Source: Robertkochia flava (GTDB lineage Bacteria > Bacteroidota > Bacteroidia > Flavobacteriales > Flavobacteriaceae). Taken from it: DNA of 64,000 bases. Both the position numbers and the translations under genes were made by a program. Of this stretch, positions 26,086 through 36,328 are shown piece by piece. The DNA lies in NCBI RefSeq assembly GCF_020166515.1, contig NZ_JAINZT010000002.1, positions 496,001-560,000 of the forward strand, read 5' to 3'. Under the pieces are notes generated by a model. It was given only the letters and a program-made list of their open reading frames with translations. It had not been told where the DNA came from and ran no database searches. Position 1 is the stretch's first letter. Each line of letters opens with the position of its first letter.

Positions 26086-26856
26086 TTAGGAACGGTTTTG
26101 TTTCGAATTCATCTTCCCCTGGTATTTGAGGTATTTATTGACCTCCTCGTAAGGAATGTCGATCACGATCTGTCCCTCAGAGTAGGGTGCGATCTCATAG
26201 GGGTTGTAGATGAGTTTAAGTCCTGTTTGGGTGTAGCCAATAGTGTTTGGAAGATGAAAACGATCGCCTTCAAACATGAATCCCTGTTCGTTAAGAGGCA
26301 GGTTATCTTCCATATTGAAGCTGGAGCGGAATTTTTTTTCAGCCAGGGAAATGAATCCATCCTCGTCCGTGAGCAGATCTTCCTTTTTTATAATCTCCCC
26401 CTGTGTTTTGTCAAAAAGCAGGTAGTGTGAGCTTCCGTATCCATGGGCTCCACCCGTAAAGGAATAGGTTTCCATGCACACGGCGAAAAGTCTGTTGTCT
26501 TCATAGCAAATAGTGCCTTCCACGGTGCTCTCCCAACTCATGTTGTATTCATCCGGGAAATCATTTTTGATCTGTTCATAGGCCGATTTAAATTGGGTCA
26601 CCGCTTCCTCAACGGTTTCAGGGGTGTTGTCTGCGGAAAGGTCAATGGCCCTGATGACCCATTGATTAAGTTCAGCGTTGATTTTTCGCTCCTGCCGGTT
26701 CTTACCCGGGGTCTGGGGGTAATTCAATGCTACCCGTGCGCAGGAATCACAGGGTTGGTCGGTTATGGAGAATGGAACAATTTCCAGGGTGGTGGAGTTG
26801 TTGCAGGAAGTAATGACCGCGCTTAAGAGTATGGCGATCAGCAGTTTCTTCTTCAT
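26086..26856 (-). CDS. DUF3298/DUF4163-type lipoprotein
   Basis: A 256-residue lipoprotein with a signal ending AVITSC (Cys18). The segments ETYSFTGGAHGYGSSHYLLFD and KKEDLLTD are typical of DUF3298 and its DUF4163 partner, seen in RsiV-like and PdaC-like proteins; the C-terminal half ends in YNPYEIAPYSEG. The long open frame reaches 26940, but that part lacks a signal and overlaps the CGS promoter; the ATG at 26856 gives a normal lipoprotein. RsiV uses this domain to bind lysozyme; whether this one does is unknown. Confidence 0.85.
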   Translation of the reverse strand: MKKKLLIAILLSAVITSCNNSTTLEIVPFSITDQPCDSCARVALNYPQTPGKNRQERKINAELNQWVIRAIDLSADNTPETVEEAVTQFKSAYEQIKNDFPDEYNMSWESTVEGTICYEDNRLFAVCMETYSFTGGAHGYGSSHYLLFDKTQGEIIKKEDLLTDEDGFISLAEKKFRSSFNMEDNLPLNEQGFMFEGDRFHLPNTIGYTQTGLKLIYNPYEIAPYSEGQIVIDIPYEEVNKYLKYQGKMNSKQNRS

Positions 26857-26899
26857 GATCCGGGGCGTTAAACTGTTGGCGGATAAAGATACATCCTTC

Positions 26900-26930
26900 T
26901 TTGTATTGGGAAAAACAAAATATACATTTG
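26900..26930 (+). promoter_or_regulatory. Full Bacteroidota promoter, TTTG-N19-TACATTTG, for cystathionine gamma-synthase
   Basis: A TTTG -33 box (26900-26903) and a TAnnTTTG -7 box (26923-26930) are separated by 19 bp, an exact match to the flavobacterial housekeeping consensus. A start about six bases later leaves a short leader to the ATG at 26949. Confidence 0.7.
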
Positions 26931-26948
26931 TTAAAAACAAAGATCACC

Positions 26949-28109
26949 ATGAGCGATAAAAAAATGGCCTTCAATACCAAAACCATTCACGGCGGACAAG
27001 AACCTGATAAGGCATACGGTTCGGTAATGCCTCCAATTTATCAAACCTCCACCTATGCCCAGTCAACTCCCGGGGGACATCGCGGGTATGAGTATTCCAG
27101 ATCCGGGAATCCCACCAGGCATGCATTGGAGATGAGTCTGGCCAGTATAGAGAACGGTAGTTTCGGTCTGGCTTTTGGGAGCGGATTGGCTGCTATTGAC
27201 GCGGTGATGAAATTGCTTTCGCCCGGGGATGAGGTGATCTCCACCAATGACCTGTACGGGGGGAGTTACCGTTTGTTTACCAGGATATTTGAAGGTTTTG
27301 GTATCAAATTTCATTTTGTTGGGATGCAGGATGCCGGAGCGGTAGAAGCCCTTGTAAACGAAAATACAAAGCTGATCTGGGTGGAGACCCCTACCAATCC
27401 GATGATGAACGTGATCGATGTTTCGGCAATGGTTGCCATAGCAAGGAAGCACAAGTTACTCCTGGCGGTAGATAATACTTTTGCCACGCCCTACCTGCAG
27501 CAACCGTTGGATATGGGGGCGGATATCGTGATGCATTCGGCCACCAAATACCTGGGAGGGCACAGCGATGTGGTTATGGGTGCGCTTGTGGTAAATGATA
27601 AGGATCTTGCAGACAGGCTCTTCTTTATTCAGAATGCCAGTGGAGCGGTTCCGGGACCTATGGATAGTTTTCTGGTGCTTCGAGGGATCAAGACCCTGCA
27701 TGTAAGAATGCAGCGCCATTGTGAGAACGGGGCTGCGGTTGCCCGTTTTTTAAGACAGCATCCCAAGGTGGGAAAGGTGTATTGGCCGGGATTTGAAGAT
27801 CATCCGAATCACGAGGTAGCCAAAGCGCAAATGAAGGATTTCGGAGGGATGATATCCTTTATCCCCAAAGGTGGGGAATTCAGGGATGCCATTGCCATTG
27901 TTGAAGCCTTAAAAGTATTTACCCTGGCCGAATCCCTTGGCGGGGTTGAATCGCTTGCAGGACACCCTGCAAGTATGACCCACGCGTCCATTCCGAAAAC
28001 AGAACGGGAGAAGAGTGGGGTGGTCGATGCATTGGTGCGGTTAAGTGTTGGTATAGAAGATGTTGAGGACCTTATTGCAGACCTTGATAGTGCCCTGGGA
28101 GCATTTTAA
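26949..28109 (+). CDS. Cystathionine gamma-synthase-type PLP enzyme
   Basis: A 386-residue enzyme of the Cys/Met metabolism PLP family. The Schiff-base lysine is Lys200 in HSATKYLGGHSD; the phosphate/cofactor segments YSRSGNPTRHALE and AVDNTFATPYLQQPL are present. The likely reaction is gamma-replacement on an O-acyl-homoserine by cysteine, or cystathionine gamma-cleavage; sequence alone does not settle synthase versus lyase. The open frame extends upstream to 26901, which lies in the promoter, so I chose ATG 26949. Confidence 0.9.
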   Translation: MSDKKMAFNTKTIHGGQEPDKAYGSVMPPIYQTSTYAQSTPGGHRGYEYSRSGNPTRHALEMSLASIENGSFGLAFGSGLAAIDAVMKLLSPGDEVISTNDLYGGSYRLFTRIFEGFGIKFHFVGMQDAGAVEALVNENTKLIWVETPTNPMMNVIDVSAMVAIARKHKLLLAVDNTFATPYLQQPLDMGADIVMHSATKYLGGHSDVVMGALVVNDKDLADRLFFIQNASGAVPGPMDSFLVLRGIKTLHVRMQRHCENGAAVARFLRQHPKVGKVYWPGFEDHPNHEVAKAQMKDFGGMISFIPKGGEFRDAIAIVEALKVFTLAESLGGVESLAGHPASMTHASIPKTEREKSGVVDALVRLSVGIEDVEDLIADLDSALGAF

Positions 28110-28163
28110 CTACAACGTTTGAGAATTTCTTAAAAAGTAGGGTGTTAAAATTAATTATTTATA

Positions 28164-28171
28164 TAATTTTG
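28164..28171 (+). promoter_or_regulatory. -7 promoter element (TAATTTTG) for gdhA
   Basis: TAATTTTG matches TAnnTTTG exactly, 35 bp before the ATG at 28207, in a very AT-rich stretch. The -33 box is not obvious. Confidence 0.5.
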
Positions 28172-28206
28172 GCCTTGAATTATAAATCTTTCATTATTTG
28201 ATTTTT

Positions 28207-29559
28207 ATGAACTCAATGGACAAAAAAATCGAGGCATTTATGGACGAGGTACGTCTCCGTAATGCCCATGAGCCGGAGTTTCTCCAGGCGGTACAGGAAG
28301 TGGCGGAAACCGTACTTCCGTATATCGCTGAACAAGAGATCTATAACGGAAAAAATATCCTGCTAAGGATGGTGGAGCCCGAAAGAGCAATTATGTTCCG
28401 CGTGCCCTGGGTAGACGATAAAGGTGAGATCCATGTAAACAGGGGATACAGAATCCAGATGAATTCGGCTATCGGCCCTTACAAAGGTGGACTTCGTTTT
28501 CACCCGACCGTAAATATGAGTATTCTTAAATTCCTCGCTTTCGAGCAGGTGTTCAAAAATAGTCTGACTACACTTCCTATGGGAGGTGGTAAAGGAGGTT
28601 CTGATTTTGATCCTAAAGGAAAGTCGGATGATGAGATCATGAGATTCTGTCACAGTTTTATGGCAGAGTTGTTCCGTCATATCGGTCCTAATACCGACGT
28701 TCCTGCCGGGGATATCGGGGTAGGAGCCCGTGAGATCGGATTCCTTTTCGGGATGTACAGAAAGATCCGGAATGAATTTACCGGGGTGCTTACCGGGAAA
28801 GGTTTGTCCTGGGGAGGTTCCCTGATACGTCCGGAAGCTACCGGATATGGTACGGTGTACTTTGCTGAGAATATGCTGGAGACCAGAGGAGAAAAGATCG
28901 AAGGTAAAACGGTGGTGATCTCAGGTTCCGGAAATGTGGCGCAGTATGCTGCAGAGAAAGTCCTTCAGCTGGGCGGAAAAGTAGTTACCCTGTCTGATTC
29001 CTCAGGATACATCTATGATAAGGAAGGAATTGATGCTGATAAACTCAAATTCGTGATGCGCCTTAAGAATGAAAAGAGAGGTCGTATTTCTGAATATGTA
29101 AAAGAGTATCCTAATGCGGAGTTCTTTGAAGGGGAAACTCCTTGGAGTGTAGCCTGTGAGGTAGCGCTTCCATGTGCTACTCAGAACGAGCTGGAAGGTG
29201 ATGACGCTAAAAAACTCCTGGCTAATGGATGTATTTGTGTGAGCGAAGGGGCTAATATGCCTTGTACTCCGGAGGCTGTTGAAGCCTTCCAGGCGAAAAA
29301 GATCCTTTTTGCTCCCGGAAAAGCCTCTAATGCCGGTGGTGTTGCCACTTCAGGTCTGGAAATGTCTCAGAACTCCCTGAGGGTGAGCTGGACCAGGGAA
29401 GAGGTGGATGACCGCTTGAAAGGCATCATGAAGAATATCCACACTTCCTGTATCGAATACGGTAAGGAAGAAGGAGATTATGTGAACTATGTTAAAGGTG
29501 CAAATATTGCTGGTTTCGTTAAAGTAGCCGATGCAATGCTTGCTCAGGGTGTTGTTTAA
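28207..29559 (+). CDS. gdhA: NADP-type glutamate dehydrogenase
   Basis: A 450-residue hexameric-type glutamate dehydrogenase, close to E. coli GdhA in length. The glutamate-binding and catalytic lysines lie in GPYKGGLRFH and LPMGGGKGGSDFD, and the Rossmann domain has GSGNVAQYAAEK. It joins ammonium to 2-oxoglutarate and is a main route of nitrogen assimilation. The frame can begin at a TTG at 28198; the ATG at 28207 is preferred (28216 is a second choice). Codon use is smoother than its neighbours, as expected for a highly expressed gene. Confidence 0.95.
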   Translation: MNSMDKKIEAFMDEVRLRNAHEPEFLQAVQEVAETVLPYIAEQEIYNGKNILLRMVEPERAIMFRVPWVDDKGEIHVNRGYRIQMNSAIGPYKGGLRFHPTVNMSILKFLAFEQVFKNSLTTLPMGGGKGGSDFDPKGKSDDEIMRFCHSFMAELFRHIGPNTDVPAGDIGVGAREIGFLFGMYRKIRNEFTGVLTGKGLSWGGSLIRPEATGYGTVYFAENMLETRGEKIEGKTVVISGSGNVAQYAAEKVLQLGGKVVTLSDSSGYIYDKEGIDADKLKFVMRLKNEKRGRISEYVKEYPNAEFFEGETPWSVACEVALPCATQNELEGDDAKKLLANGCICVSEGANMPCTPEAVEAFQAKKILFAPGKASNAGGVATSGLEMSQNSLRVSWTREEVDDRLKGIMKNIHTSCIEYGKEEGDYVNYVKGANIAGFVKVADAMLAQGVV

Positions 29560-29588
29560 CGCCGGTCTTTAAATCCTATATGAGATAG

Positions 29589-29625
29589 CTCCTCCATGTT
29601 ACATGGGGGAGTTTTTTTTTTATAT
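29589..29625 (+). terminator. Intrinsic terminator after gdhA
   Basis: A 10-bp stem (29589-29598 with 29602-29611, one G:T pair) with a three-base loop and a run of ten T's. It isolates gdhA from recO. Confidence 0.9.
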
Positions 29626-29659
29626 TTTTAGCGCTGCTTTCCACAAATAACCGGTTCAG

Positions 29660-30376
29660 ATGATCCTGCAAACACATGCTATTGTGATTTCGGCTCTTAA
29701 ATATGGAGATAACAGCCTTATCGTTAAAATGCTTACCCATAGCTCAGGCGTGCGTTCGTATCTGGTCAAGGGAGTGCTTAGCTCCAGGAAAGGAAAATTT
29801 AAGGCCGGCTATTTCCAGCCGCTCACCCTTCTGGAGATTGTTGCCAATCATAAGGATAAAGGGGGGCTGGAATACCTCCGCGAAGTTAAATTACTGCAGC
29901 ACTATACCACCCTGCAAACCGATATCAAAAAAAGCACCATGGTCATGTTTCTCTCGGAGCTTTTAAATTCTGCCTTGCAGGAAGAGGAATCAAATCCGGG
30001 ATTATTCGATTTTCTTCAGGCGGCCTTCGAGTGGCTTGATCACCATGACAAGGTAGCTAACTTTCATATCGCCTTTCTCATACAACTTACCCGCTACCTC
30101 GGTTTCTATCCTGAAGGGAGCAATATGGAAAACTCCTTTTTTGATCTTCGGGAAGGAGAGTTTACCTCACATAGCCTTAACGAGTGTATCGAAGGGGAAG
30201 AATTGGAGTGCTTTAAAGCGTTTTTAGGCATAAATTTTGATGCAATTGAAACCGTTAAAATGAATAAAATGCAACGGAGATCCCTGTTAAAATCACTAAT
30301 TAGCTATTTTCAATTACATTTGCAGGGGTTCCGCGAACCCAAGTCCCTGATCGTGTTGAACGAGATCTTTAATTAA
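29660..30376 (+). CDS. recO: DNA repair protein RecO
   Basis: A 238-residue RecO. The N-terminal OB fold (HAIVISALKYGDNSLIVKMLT, KGVLSSRKGKFKAGYFQPL) is followed by a helical domain. It helps load RecA on SSB-coated DNA with RecR. Flavobacterial RecO lacks an obvious zinc finger and this one has few cysteines. It ends 8 bp before the broken TonB receptor gene. Confidence 0.93.
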   Translation: MILQTHAIVISALKYGDNSLIVKMLTHSSGVRSYLVKGVLSSRKGKFKAGYFQPLTLLEIVANHKDKGGLEYLREVKLLQHYTTLQTDIKKSTMVMFLSELLNSALQEEESNPGLFDFLQAAFEWLDHHDKVANFHIAFLIQLTRYLGFYPEGSNMENSFFDLREGEFTSHSLNECIEGEELECFKAFLGINFDAIETVKMNKMQRRSLLKSLISYFQLHLQGFREPKSLIVLNEIFN

Positions 30377-30384
30377 GATTATTC

Positions 30385-32795
30385 ATGAAAAACCTGCTTG
30401 CCCTTTTTTTTCTGATAGCCTGTACAACCCTTTCTTTTAGCCAGGAGATTACCGTGTTGGACGCCGAGACCGGTGAGCCAGTAATGAACGTATACGTAAC
30501 CGCCCAGAATGGGAAGGACTATAAGGTTACAGGTCCTGATGGTAAATTCAGTCTCGATGGCTTTGGGGAGAATGATCTGCTTCGTTTAACCCATATAGGG
30601 TATGAAAGTAAGTGGTGGAAACGCGGCAGAGATGCGCAGGAAGGTGCTGGATCAAACTGCAACCGCTTTCTGAACAATTGGAAGAAGTGGTACTTTCTGC
30701 CAGTAAATGGGAAGAAGCTCCGGAACGCATTACGCAGCGGGTAGAGGTGATCAGTAAAGAAGAAGTATTATTTTCCAACGCTCAGACTTCTGCCGATCTC
30801 CTGCAATCTGCCGGAAATGTATTTGTGCAGAAAAGTCAGCTGGGGGGTGGTAGCCCGATGATCCGTGGTTTCTCTACGAACAGGTTGCTGATCGTTGTGG
30901 ATGGGGTGCGAATGAACAATGCCATCTTCAGGGGAGGGAACCTTCAGAATGTAATTTCCATCGATCCGCTTGCTATAGGTTCCTCCGAGATTATTTTCGG
31001 ACCGGGATCGGTAACCTATGGGAGCGATGCTATAGGAGGGGTGATGAGTTTCTTTACGGTAGCGCCGGAAATCGATGAAGAAAAACCCGGGATCAACGGA
31101 AGGGCTCTGGTTCGGTATGCCTCTGCCAATACTGAAAAAACGGCACATACCCTGTTGAATTATAACGGCAAGAAGTGGGGTGGGGTAACGGCTGTGAGTT
31201 ATTCAGACTTTGATGATCTGGTGATGGGAAGCCATGGTCCGGAAGAATACCTCCGACCGGAGTATGTGCGTCCGGAAAATGGTCAGGATGTGGTGGTGTC
31301 AAATTCCAACCCCAGAAAACAGGTGCCCACCGGATACGGGCAGGTGAACCTGCTTCAGAAATTCACCTTTCTGCCCTGGGAACATTTTACACTTAAAGCC
31401 AGCCTTATCTATACCGCTACGGGCGATTATGACCGATATGACAGGCTAATTCGATACCGGAACGGTTTGCCTCGTGCTGCAGAATGGTATTACGGACCGC
31501 AGAAATGGCTGATGGCCAATGTTACGGCTGAACATAAAGCATCGGGAGGGTTGTATGACCATATCCGATTCACCAACGCATATCAACGATTTAATGAGAG
31601 TCGTCACGACCGGGATTTTGGCGATGACCTGCGCTTTAATACCATGGAGGAAGTGCACGCCTGGTCGTCTAATCTGGATCTTGAGAAAGACCTGGGGCCT
31701 TATGTGACCCTGCACTATGGAGCAGAATTCATTTACAACGCCATAGCATCTGAAGGGTATTCAGAAAATATTTTCACTGAGGTCCGGGAAACGATCGCTT
31801 CCCGGTATCCTGACGGGTCCTGGTGGTCTTCTCTGGCTGCCTATGCAAATTTTGACTACCATCCGGACAGGAGGATAAATTTCAGAGGAGGAATTCGCTA
31901 CAACTACATTGATATCTATGCCGATTTCCGCGATAATAATGTTTTTTATGACTTCCCTTTTGAGGAAGCCAATACCAGAACCGATGCGCTAACAGGAAGT
32001 GCAGGGGTGCATTGGAGACCGAGCAGGATCTTCCAGGCCAGGCTGCAGGCATCCACGGCTTTCCGGGCGCCCAATATTGATGATATTGGTAAGATCTTTG
32101 ATTCGGAACCTGGATCTGTAGTGGTGCCTAACCCCGGGCTGAAGCCTGAATATGCTTATAATATGGACCTTGGGTTTCAGCTCAACCTGCAGGAGAAGTT
32201 AAAACTGGATATTTCGGTGTACAGAACCTGGCTAAAGGATGCCATGGTGAGAAGAGATTTCACCTATGACGGACGCTCCCAAATAGAATACAACGGCGAG
32301 CTATCAGATATACAGGCCATTCAGAACGCATCGAAGGCCCGGGTTTATGGATTTGAAGCAGGCGCCAGCTGGCGGATCAGTAACACCCTCCATGCGAAGG
32401 CATCTGTGGCTTATGTGAAGGGGGTCGAGGAGTTGGATGACGGATCAGAATCGCCTTTGCGGCATGCAGCTCCGTTATTTGCCAACGCTAACCTGGAATG
32501 GAAGAAGGATCGGATAAAGCTGGATCTCGGGATGCAATACAATGCTGAGGTGGCGTATGATGACCTGGCGGTATCTGAACGCGGCAAGGCCTATATTTAT
32601 GCTGAGGATGCCAATGGAAACCCTTTTGCTCCTTCCTGGTATACCCTTAATTTCCGGGGAGCTTATGAACTGTTTGAAAACACCAGGCTACAGCTCGCTC
32701 TTGAAAATTTCACAGACCAGCGCTACCGGACCTATTCGTCTGGAATTGCCGCTCCGGGTATCAATCTGATCCTGGCCCTGAGGCAAACTTTTTAA
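30385..32795 (+). pseudogene. TonB-dependent receptor (haem/haemoglobin type) interrupted by two frameshifts
   Basis: A receptor of about 800 codons. Part 1 (30385 to about 30612) gives a signal peptide ending TLSFSQ and a CarboxypepD_reg domain ending HIGYESK. Part 3 (from about 30666 to 32795) gives the plug (GGSPMIRGFSTNRLLIVVDG) and the barrel. Between them a third frame (30626-30664) encodes AEMRRKVLDQTAT, which bridges the two. Two +1 steps, near 30610-30625 and at 30665, would restore one protein. The plug resembles haem/haemoglobin receptors. Read as raw sequence, part 1 runs on to a stop at 30744 and part 3 could start at GTG 30612. It may be a true pseudogene, a phase-variable gene or a sequencing error. 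Confidence 0.75.
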
Positions 32796-32888
32796 GAATA
32801 GAGCAGATCGGGTCTTCTTTGCAGGGGGAGGACTACCCTCCGGGTTTATTTATCCTGGTGGGAGGTGCTTCAATTGACTGGAATTTAG

Positions 32889-32896
32889 TAATTTTG
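32889..32896 (+). promoter_or_regulatory. -7 promoter element (TAATTTTG) for ileS
   Basis: TAATTTTG matches TAnnTTTG exactly, 29 bp before the ileS ATG. The usual -33 spacing has no TTTG. Confidence 0.5.
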
Positions 32897-32925
32897 CCAA
32901 CTTTAATACGAGAAGGTATTTTAAA

Positions 32926-35900
32926 ATGAGTTTTACAGAATATAAAGGAATGAATCTTTCACATACTGCAGAAGAAATTCTAAAGTACTGGGAAGAGCAT
33001 AAGATTTTTGAGAAAAGCATAAGTGAGAGGGAAGGAAAGGAACCTTTTGTGTTCTTCGAGGGCCCGCCATCGGCAAACGGACTTCCCGGGATCCATCACG
33101 TGATGGCCCGTGCCATTAAGGATATATTCTGTAGGTATAAAACCCAGAAAGGGTACCAGGTAAAGCGCAAGGCCGGATGGGATACCCATGGTCTGCCGGT
33201 AGAGCTTGGGGTGGAAAAGGAGCTTGGGATCACCAAGGAGGATATCGGGACAAAAATATCTGTGGAAGAGTACAATGCGGCCTGTAAAACTGCCGTAATG
33301 CGCTACACCGATATCTGGAATGATATGACGCGTAAGATAGGGTACTGGGTGGATATGGAAGACCCTTACGTGACCTATAAGTCTAAATACATGGAAAGTG
33401 TATGGTGGCTGCTGAAGCAGATCTATGGTAAGGGGCTTATCTATAAAGGCTACACCATTCAGCCATACTCTCCGAAAGCAGGAACCGGATTGAGTTCGCA
33501 TGAGCTCAATCAGCCCGGAACCTACAAAGATGTTTCTGATACAACGGTGGTGGCACAGTTTAAAGCCGTTGAAGACAGTCTTCCGGAAATCCTGAGGGGA
33601 ATGGGAACGCTGTACTTCCTGGCGTGGACCACCACGCCATGGACGCTGCCCTCGAATACCGCCCTAACCGTTGGGAAAGCCATCGATTATGTCGTTGTTA
33701 AGACCTATAACCAATATACCTATGAACCGATAACCGTAGTGCTGGCCAAGGCACTTACGGGTGCTATTTTCAGTGGGAAGTTTATTCGTGTAAAAGAGCA
33801 GGAAGAACTTGACGCCTATGAGGCCGGAGCCAAAAAGGTTCCTTACCTGGTGGTGAGTGAGCTGAAGGGAGCAGACCTGGTAGGCTGCAGGTACGAGCAG
33901 TTGCTGGATTACGCCAGCCCATATCAGCATCCGGAAAATGCTTTCCGGGTCATTGCCGGAGATTTTGTTACCACAGAAGATGGTACGGGTATCGTGCATA
34001 CGGCTCCAACCTTTGGTGCAGATGATGCCAAGGTAGCGAGAGAGGCAGAGCCTGAAGTTCCGCCAATGCTTGTGCTGGATGAAAATGCAAACCCCGTTCC
34101 CCTGGTGGATCTTCAGGGAAAATTCCGGGAAGAATTACCTGAAATTGGTGGTAAGTACGTTAAGAATGAATATTATAATGCAGGAGAAGAGCCTGAGCGT
34201 TCGGTAGATGTTGAAATCGCAATTAAGCTGAAGGAAACGAACAGGGCCTTTAAGGTGGAAAAATATGTGCACAGCTACCCACACTGTTGGAGAACCGATA
34301 AACCTGTGCTGTACTACCCTCTTGATTCCTGGTTCATCAAAGTTACGGAGGTAAAAGACCGGATGTTTGAGTTGAACCAGACCATTAACTGGAAGCCTAA
34401 GGCTACCGGGGAAGGTCGTTTCGGGAACTGGCTGCAGAACGCGAACGATTGGAACCTCTCGAGATCGAGATTCTGGGGGATTCCTATTCCGATATGGAGA
34501 ACCGAAGACGGAAAGGAAGTGAAGGTGATCGGTTCTGTAGAAGAACTTAAAGCCGAAATGGCCAAATCTGTGGAAGCCGGACTGATGCAACAGGATATCT
34601 TCGCCGATTTCCAGGTAGGGGATATGAGCGAGGAAAACTACGAAAAGGTGGACCTCCATAAGAATGTGGTCGATCGCATTGTACTGGTTTCCGACTCCGG
34701 ACAACCTATGAAGCGGGAGGCCGATCTTATCGATGTTTGGTTTGATTCCGGGTCCATGCCATATGCGCAATGGCATTATCCTTTTGAGAACAAAGAAAAA
34801 ATAGATCAGGGAGAAGCATTCCCTGCAGATTATATAGCCGAAGGGGTCGATCAGACCAGAGGGTGGTTTTATACCCTTCATGCAATCGGTACAATGGTGT
34901 TCGATTCGGTTGCCTACAAGAATGTGGTTTCTAACGGATTGGTACTCGACAAGAACGGTCAGAAGATGTCCAAACGATTGGGTAATGCCGTTGATCCTTT
35001 TGAGACCATCGGGGAATACGGACCTGATGCTACCCGTTGGTATATGATAGCCAATGCAAATCCATGGGACAACCTGAAGTTTGATCTTGAAGGCGTGGCA
35101 GAAGTGAGGCGTAAGTTCTTCGGAACGCTCTACAATACCTATTCGTTCTTTAGTCTCTATGCCAATATCGATGGCTTCAACTATTCAGAAGAAGATATCG
35201 CCGTGGAAGACCGTCCTGAAATAGACCGATGGATCCTGTCTGAACTCAACACCCTGGTACACAGGGTAGATGCTGCCTATGCAGATTATGAGCCAACAAA
35301 GGCCGCAAGGGCCATTTCAGATTTCGTCCAGGAGAACCTGAGTAACTGGTATGTGAGGTTGTGCCGAAGACGTTTCTGGAAGGGAGATTATGGCCAGGAT
35401 AAGATCTCGGCCTACCAGACCCTGTATACCTGCCTGATTACAGTGGCTAAGCTTGGAGCGCCTGTAGCGCCCTTCTATATGGACAGGTTGTATCAGGATC
35501 TTGTTGGAGCAACAAACAAAGAAGCACATGAAAGTGTGCACCTGGCAGATTTCCCGCAGTACAACAAGGAACTTGTGGATAAAGACCTGGAAAGCAGAAT
35601 GGAGAAGGCGCAGATCATTTCTTCCCTGGTCCTTTCCTTAAGGAAGAAGGAAATGATAAAGGTACGACAACCTTTGATGAAGGTGATGATACCCGTGCTG
35701 GACCACAAGCAGAAGGAAGAGATCAGGGCTGTTGAAGACCTTATCCGATCTGAGGTGAATGTAAAGGAAGTGGAACTTCTCGATGATGCTTCCGGTATTC
35801 TGGTGAAGCAGATCAAGCCCAATTTCAAGGTGTTGGGTCCGCGTTTCGGGAAGGATATGAAGTTGATTGTCAGTAAAGTAAATGCTTTTTCGCAGGATGA

Positions 35901-36324
35901 TATTCAAAAAATTGAGCGTGAAGGTTCCATTTCTCTTGATATTAATGGAAAAAGTATTACTTTAGGAATCGATGAGGTGGAGATCTCATCACAGGATATT
36001 GAAGGTTGGTTAGTAGCCAGTTCAGGTCCGATTACCGTTGCTCTGGATGTTACTATAACAGATGATTTACGCAAGGAAGGTGTTGCCAGGGAATTGGTCA
36101 ACAGAATTCAGAATTTACGTAAGGATTCAGGATTTGAAGTGACTGATAAAATAGATGTTTTGCTTCAGAAGGACGGGATTATTGAAAATGCCGTTGAGAG
36201 TAATCTGGAGTACATCAAGAATGAAACGCTTACCGCAAACCTGAGTTTTGAGGAAGCACTTGATCGTGGAACGGAAATTGCATTTGATGAGGTAAATACC
36301 AAATTGTTGATTCAAAAACACTAG
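32926..36324 (+). CDS. ileS: Isoleucyl-tRNA synthetase, class-2 (eukaryote-like) type
   Basis: A 1132-residue IleS, much longer than the usual bacterial form of about 930. The HIGH-like site is GIHHVMA (about residues 55-61) and KMSKR is at 680-684. The CP1 editing domain (for example WTTTPWTLPSN) and a long C-terminal anticodon region are present. The length and signature point to IleS2, the form that is naturally tolerant of mupirocin. It ends 4 bp before the DksA-like gene. Confidence 0.95.
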   Translation: MSFTEYKGMNLSHTAEEILKYWEEHKIFEKSISEREGKEPFVFFEGPPSANGLPGIHHVMARAIKDIFCRYKTQKGYQVKRKAGWDTHGLPVELGVEKELGITKEDIGTKISVEEYNAACKTAVMRYTDIWNDMTRKIGYWVDMEDPYVTYKSKYMESVWWLLKQIYGKGLIYKGYTIQPYSPKAGTGLSSHELNQPGTYKDVSDTTVVAQFKAVEDSLPEILRGMGTLYFLAWTTTPWTLPSNTALTVGKAIDYVVVKTYNQYTYEPITVVLAKALTGAIFSGKFIRVKEQEELDAYEAGAKKVPYLVVSELKGADLVGCRYEQLLDYASPYQHPENAFRVIAGDFVTTEDGTGIVHTAPTFGADDAKVAREAEPEVPPMLVLDENANPVPLVDLQGKFREELPEIGGKYVKNEYYNAGEEPERSVDVEIAIKLKETNRAFKVEKYVHSYPHCWRTDKPVLYYPLDSWFIKVTEVKDRMFELNQTINWKPKATGEGRFGNWLQNANDWNLSRSRFWGIPIPIWRTEDGKEVKVIGSVEELKAEMAKSVEAGLMQQDIFADFQVGDMSEENYEKVDLHKNVVDRIVLVSDSGQPMKREADLIDVWFDSGSMPYAQWHYPFENKEKIDQGEAFPADYIAEGVDQTRGWFYTLHAIGTMVFDSVAYKNVVSNGLVLDKNGQKMSKRLGNAVDPFETIGEYGPDATRWYMIANANPWDNLKFDLEGVAEVRRKFFGTLYNTYSFFSLYANIDGFNYSEEDIAVEDRPEIDRWILSELNTLVHRVDAAYADYEPTKAARAISDFVQENLSNWYVRLCRRRFWKGDYGQDKISAYQTLYTCLITVAKLGAPVAPFYMDRLYQDLVGATNKEAHESVHLADFPQYNKELVDKDLESRMEKAQIISSLVLSLRKKEMIKVRQPLMKVMIPVLDHKQKEEIRAVEDLIRSEVNVKEVELLDDASGILVKQIKPNFKVLGPRFGKDMKLIVSKVNAFSQDDIQKIEREGSISLDINGKSITLGIDEVEISSQDIEGWLVASSGPITVALDVTITDDLRKEGVARELVNRIQNLRKDSGFEVTDKIDVLLQKDGIIENAVESNLEYIKNETLTANLSFEEALDRGTEIAFDEVNTKLLIQKH

Positions 36325-36328
36325 TACT

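Noticed and set aside
32827-32841. Short GGAGG/CCTCC hairpin before ileS as a terminator for the receptor
   Set aside because: The stem is only 5 bp and the following bases are GGGTTTATTTAT, not a clean T run.
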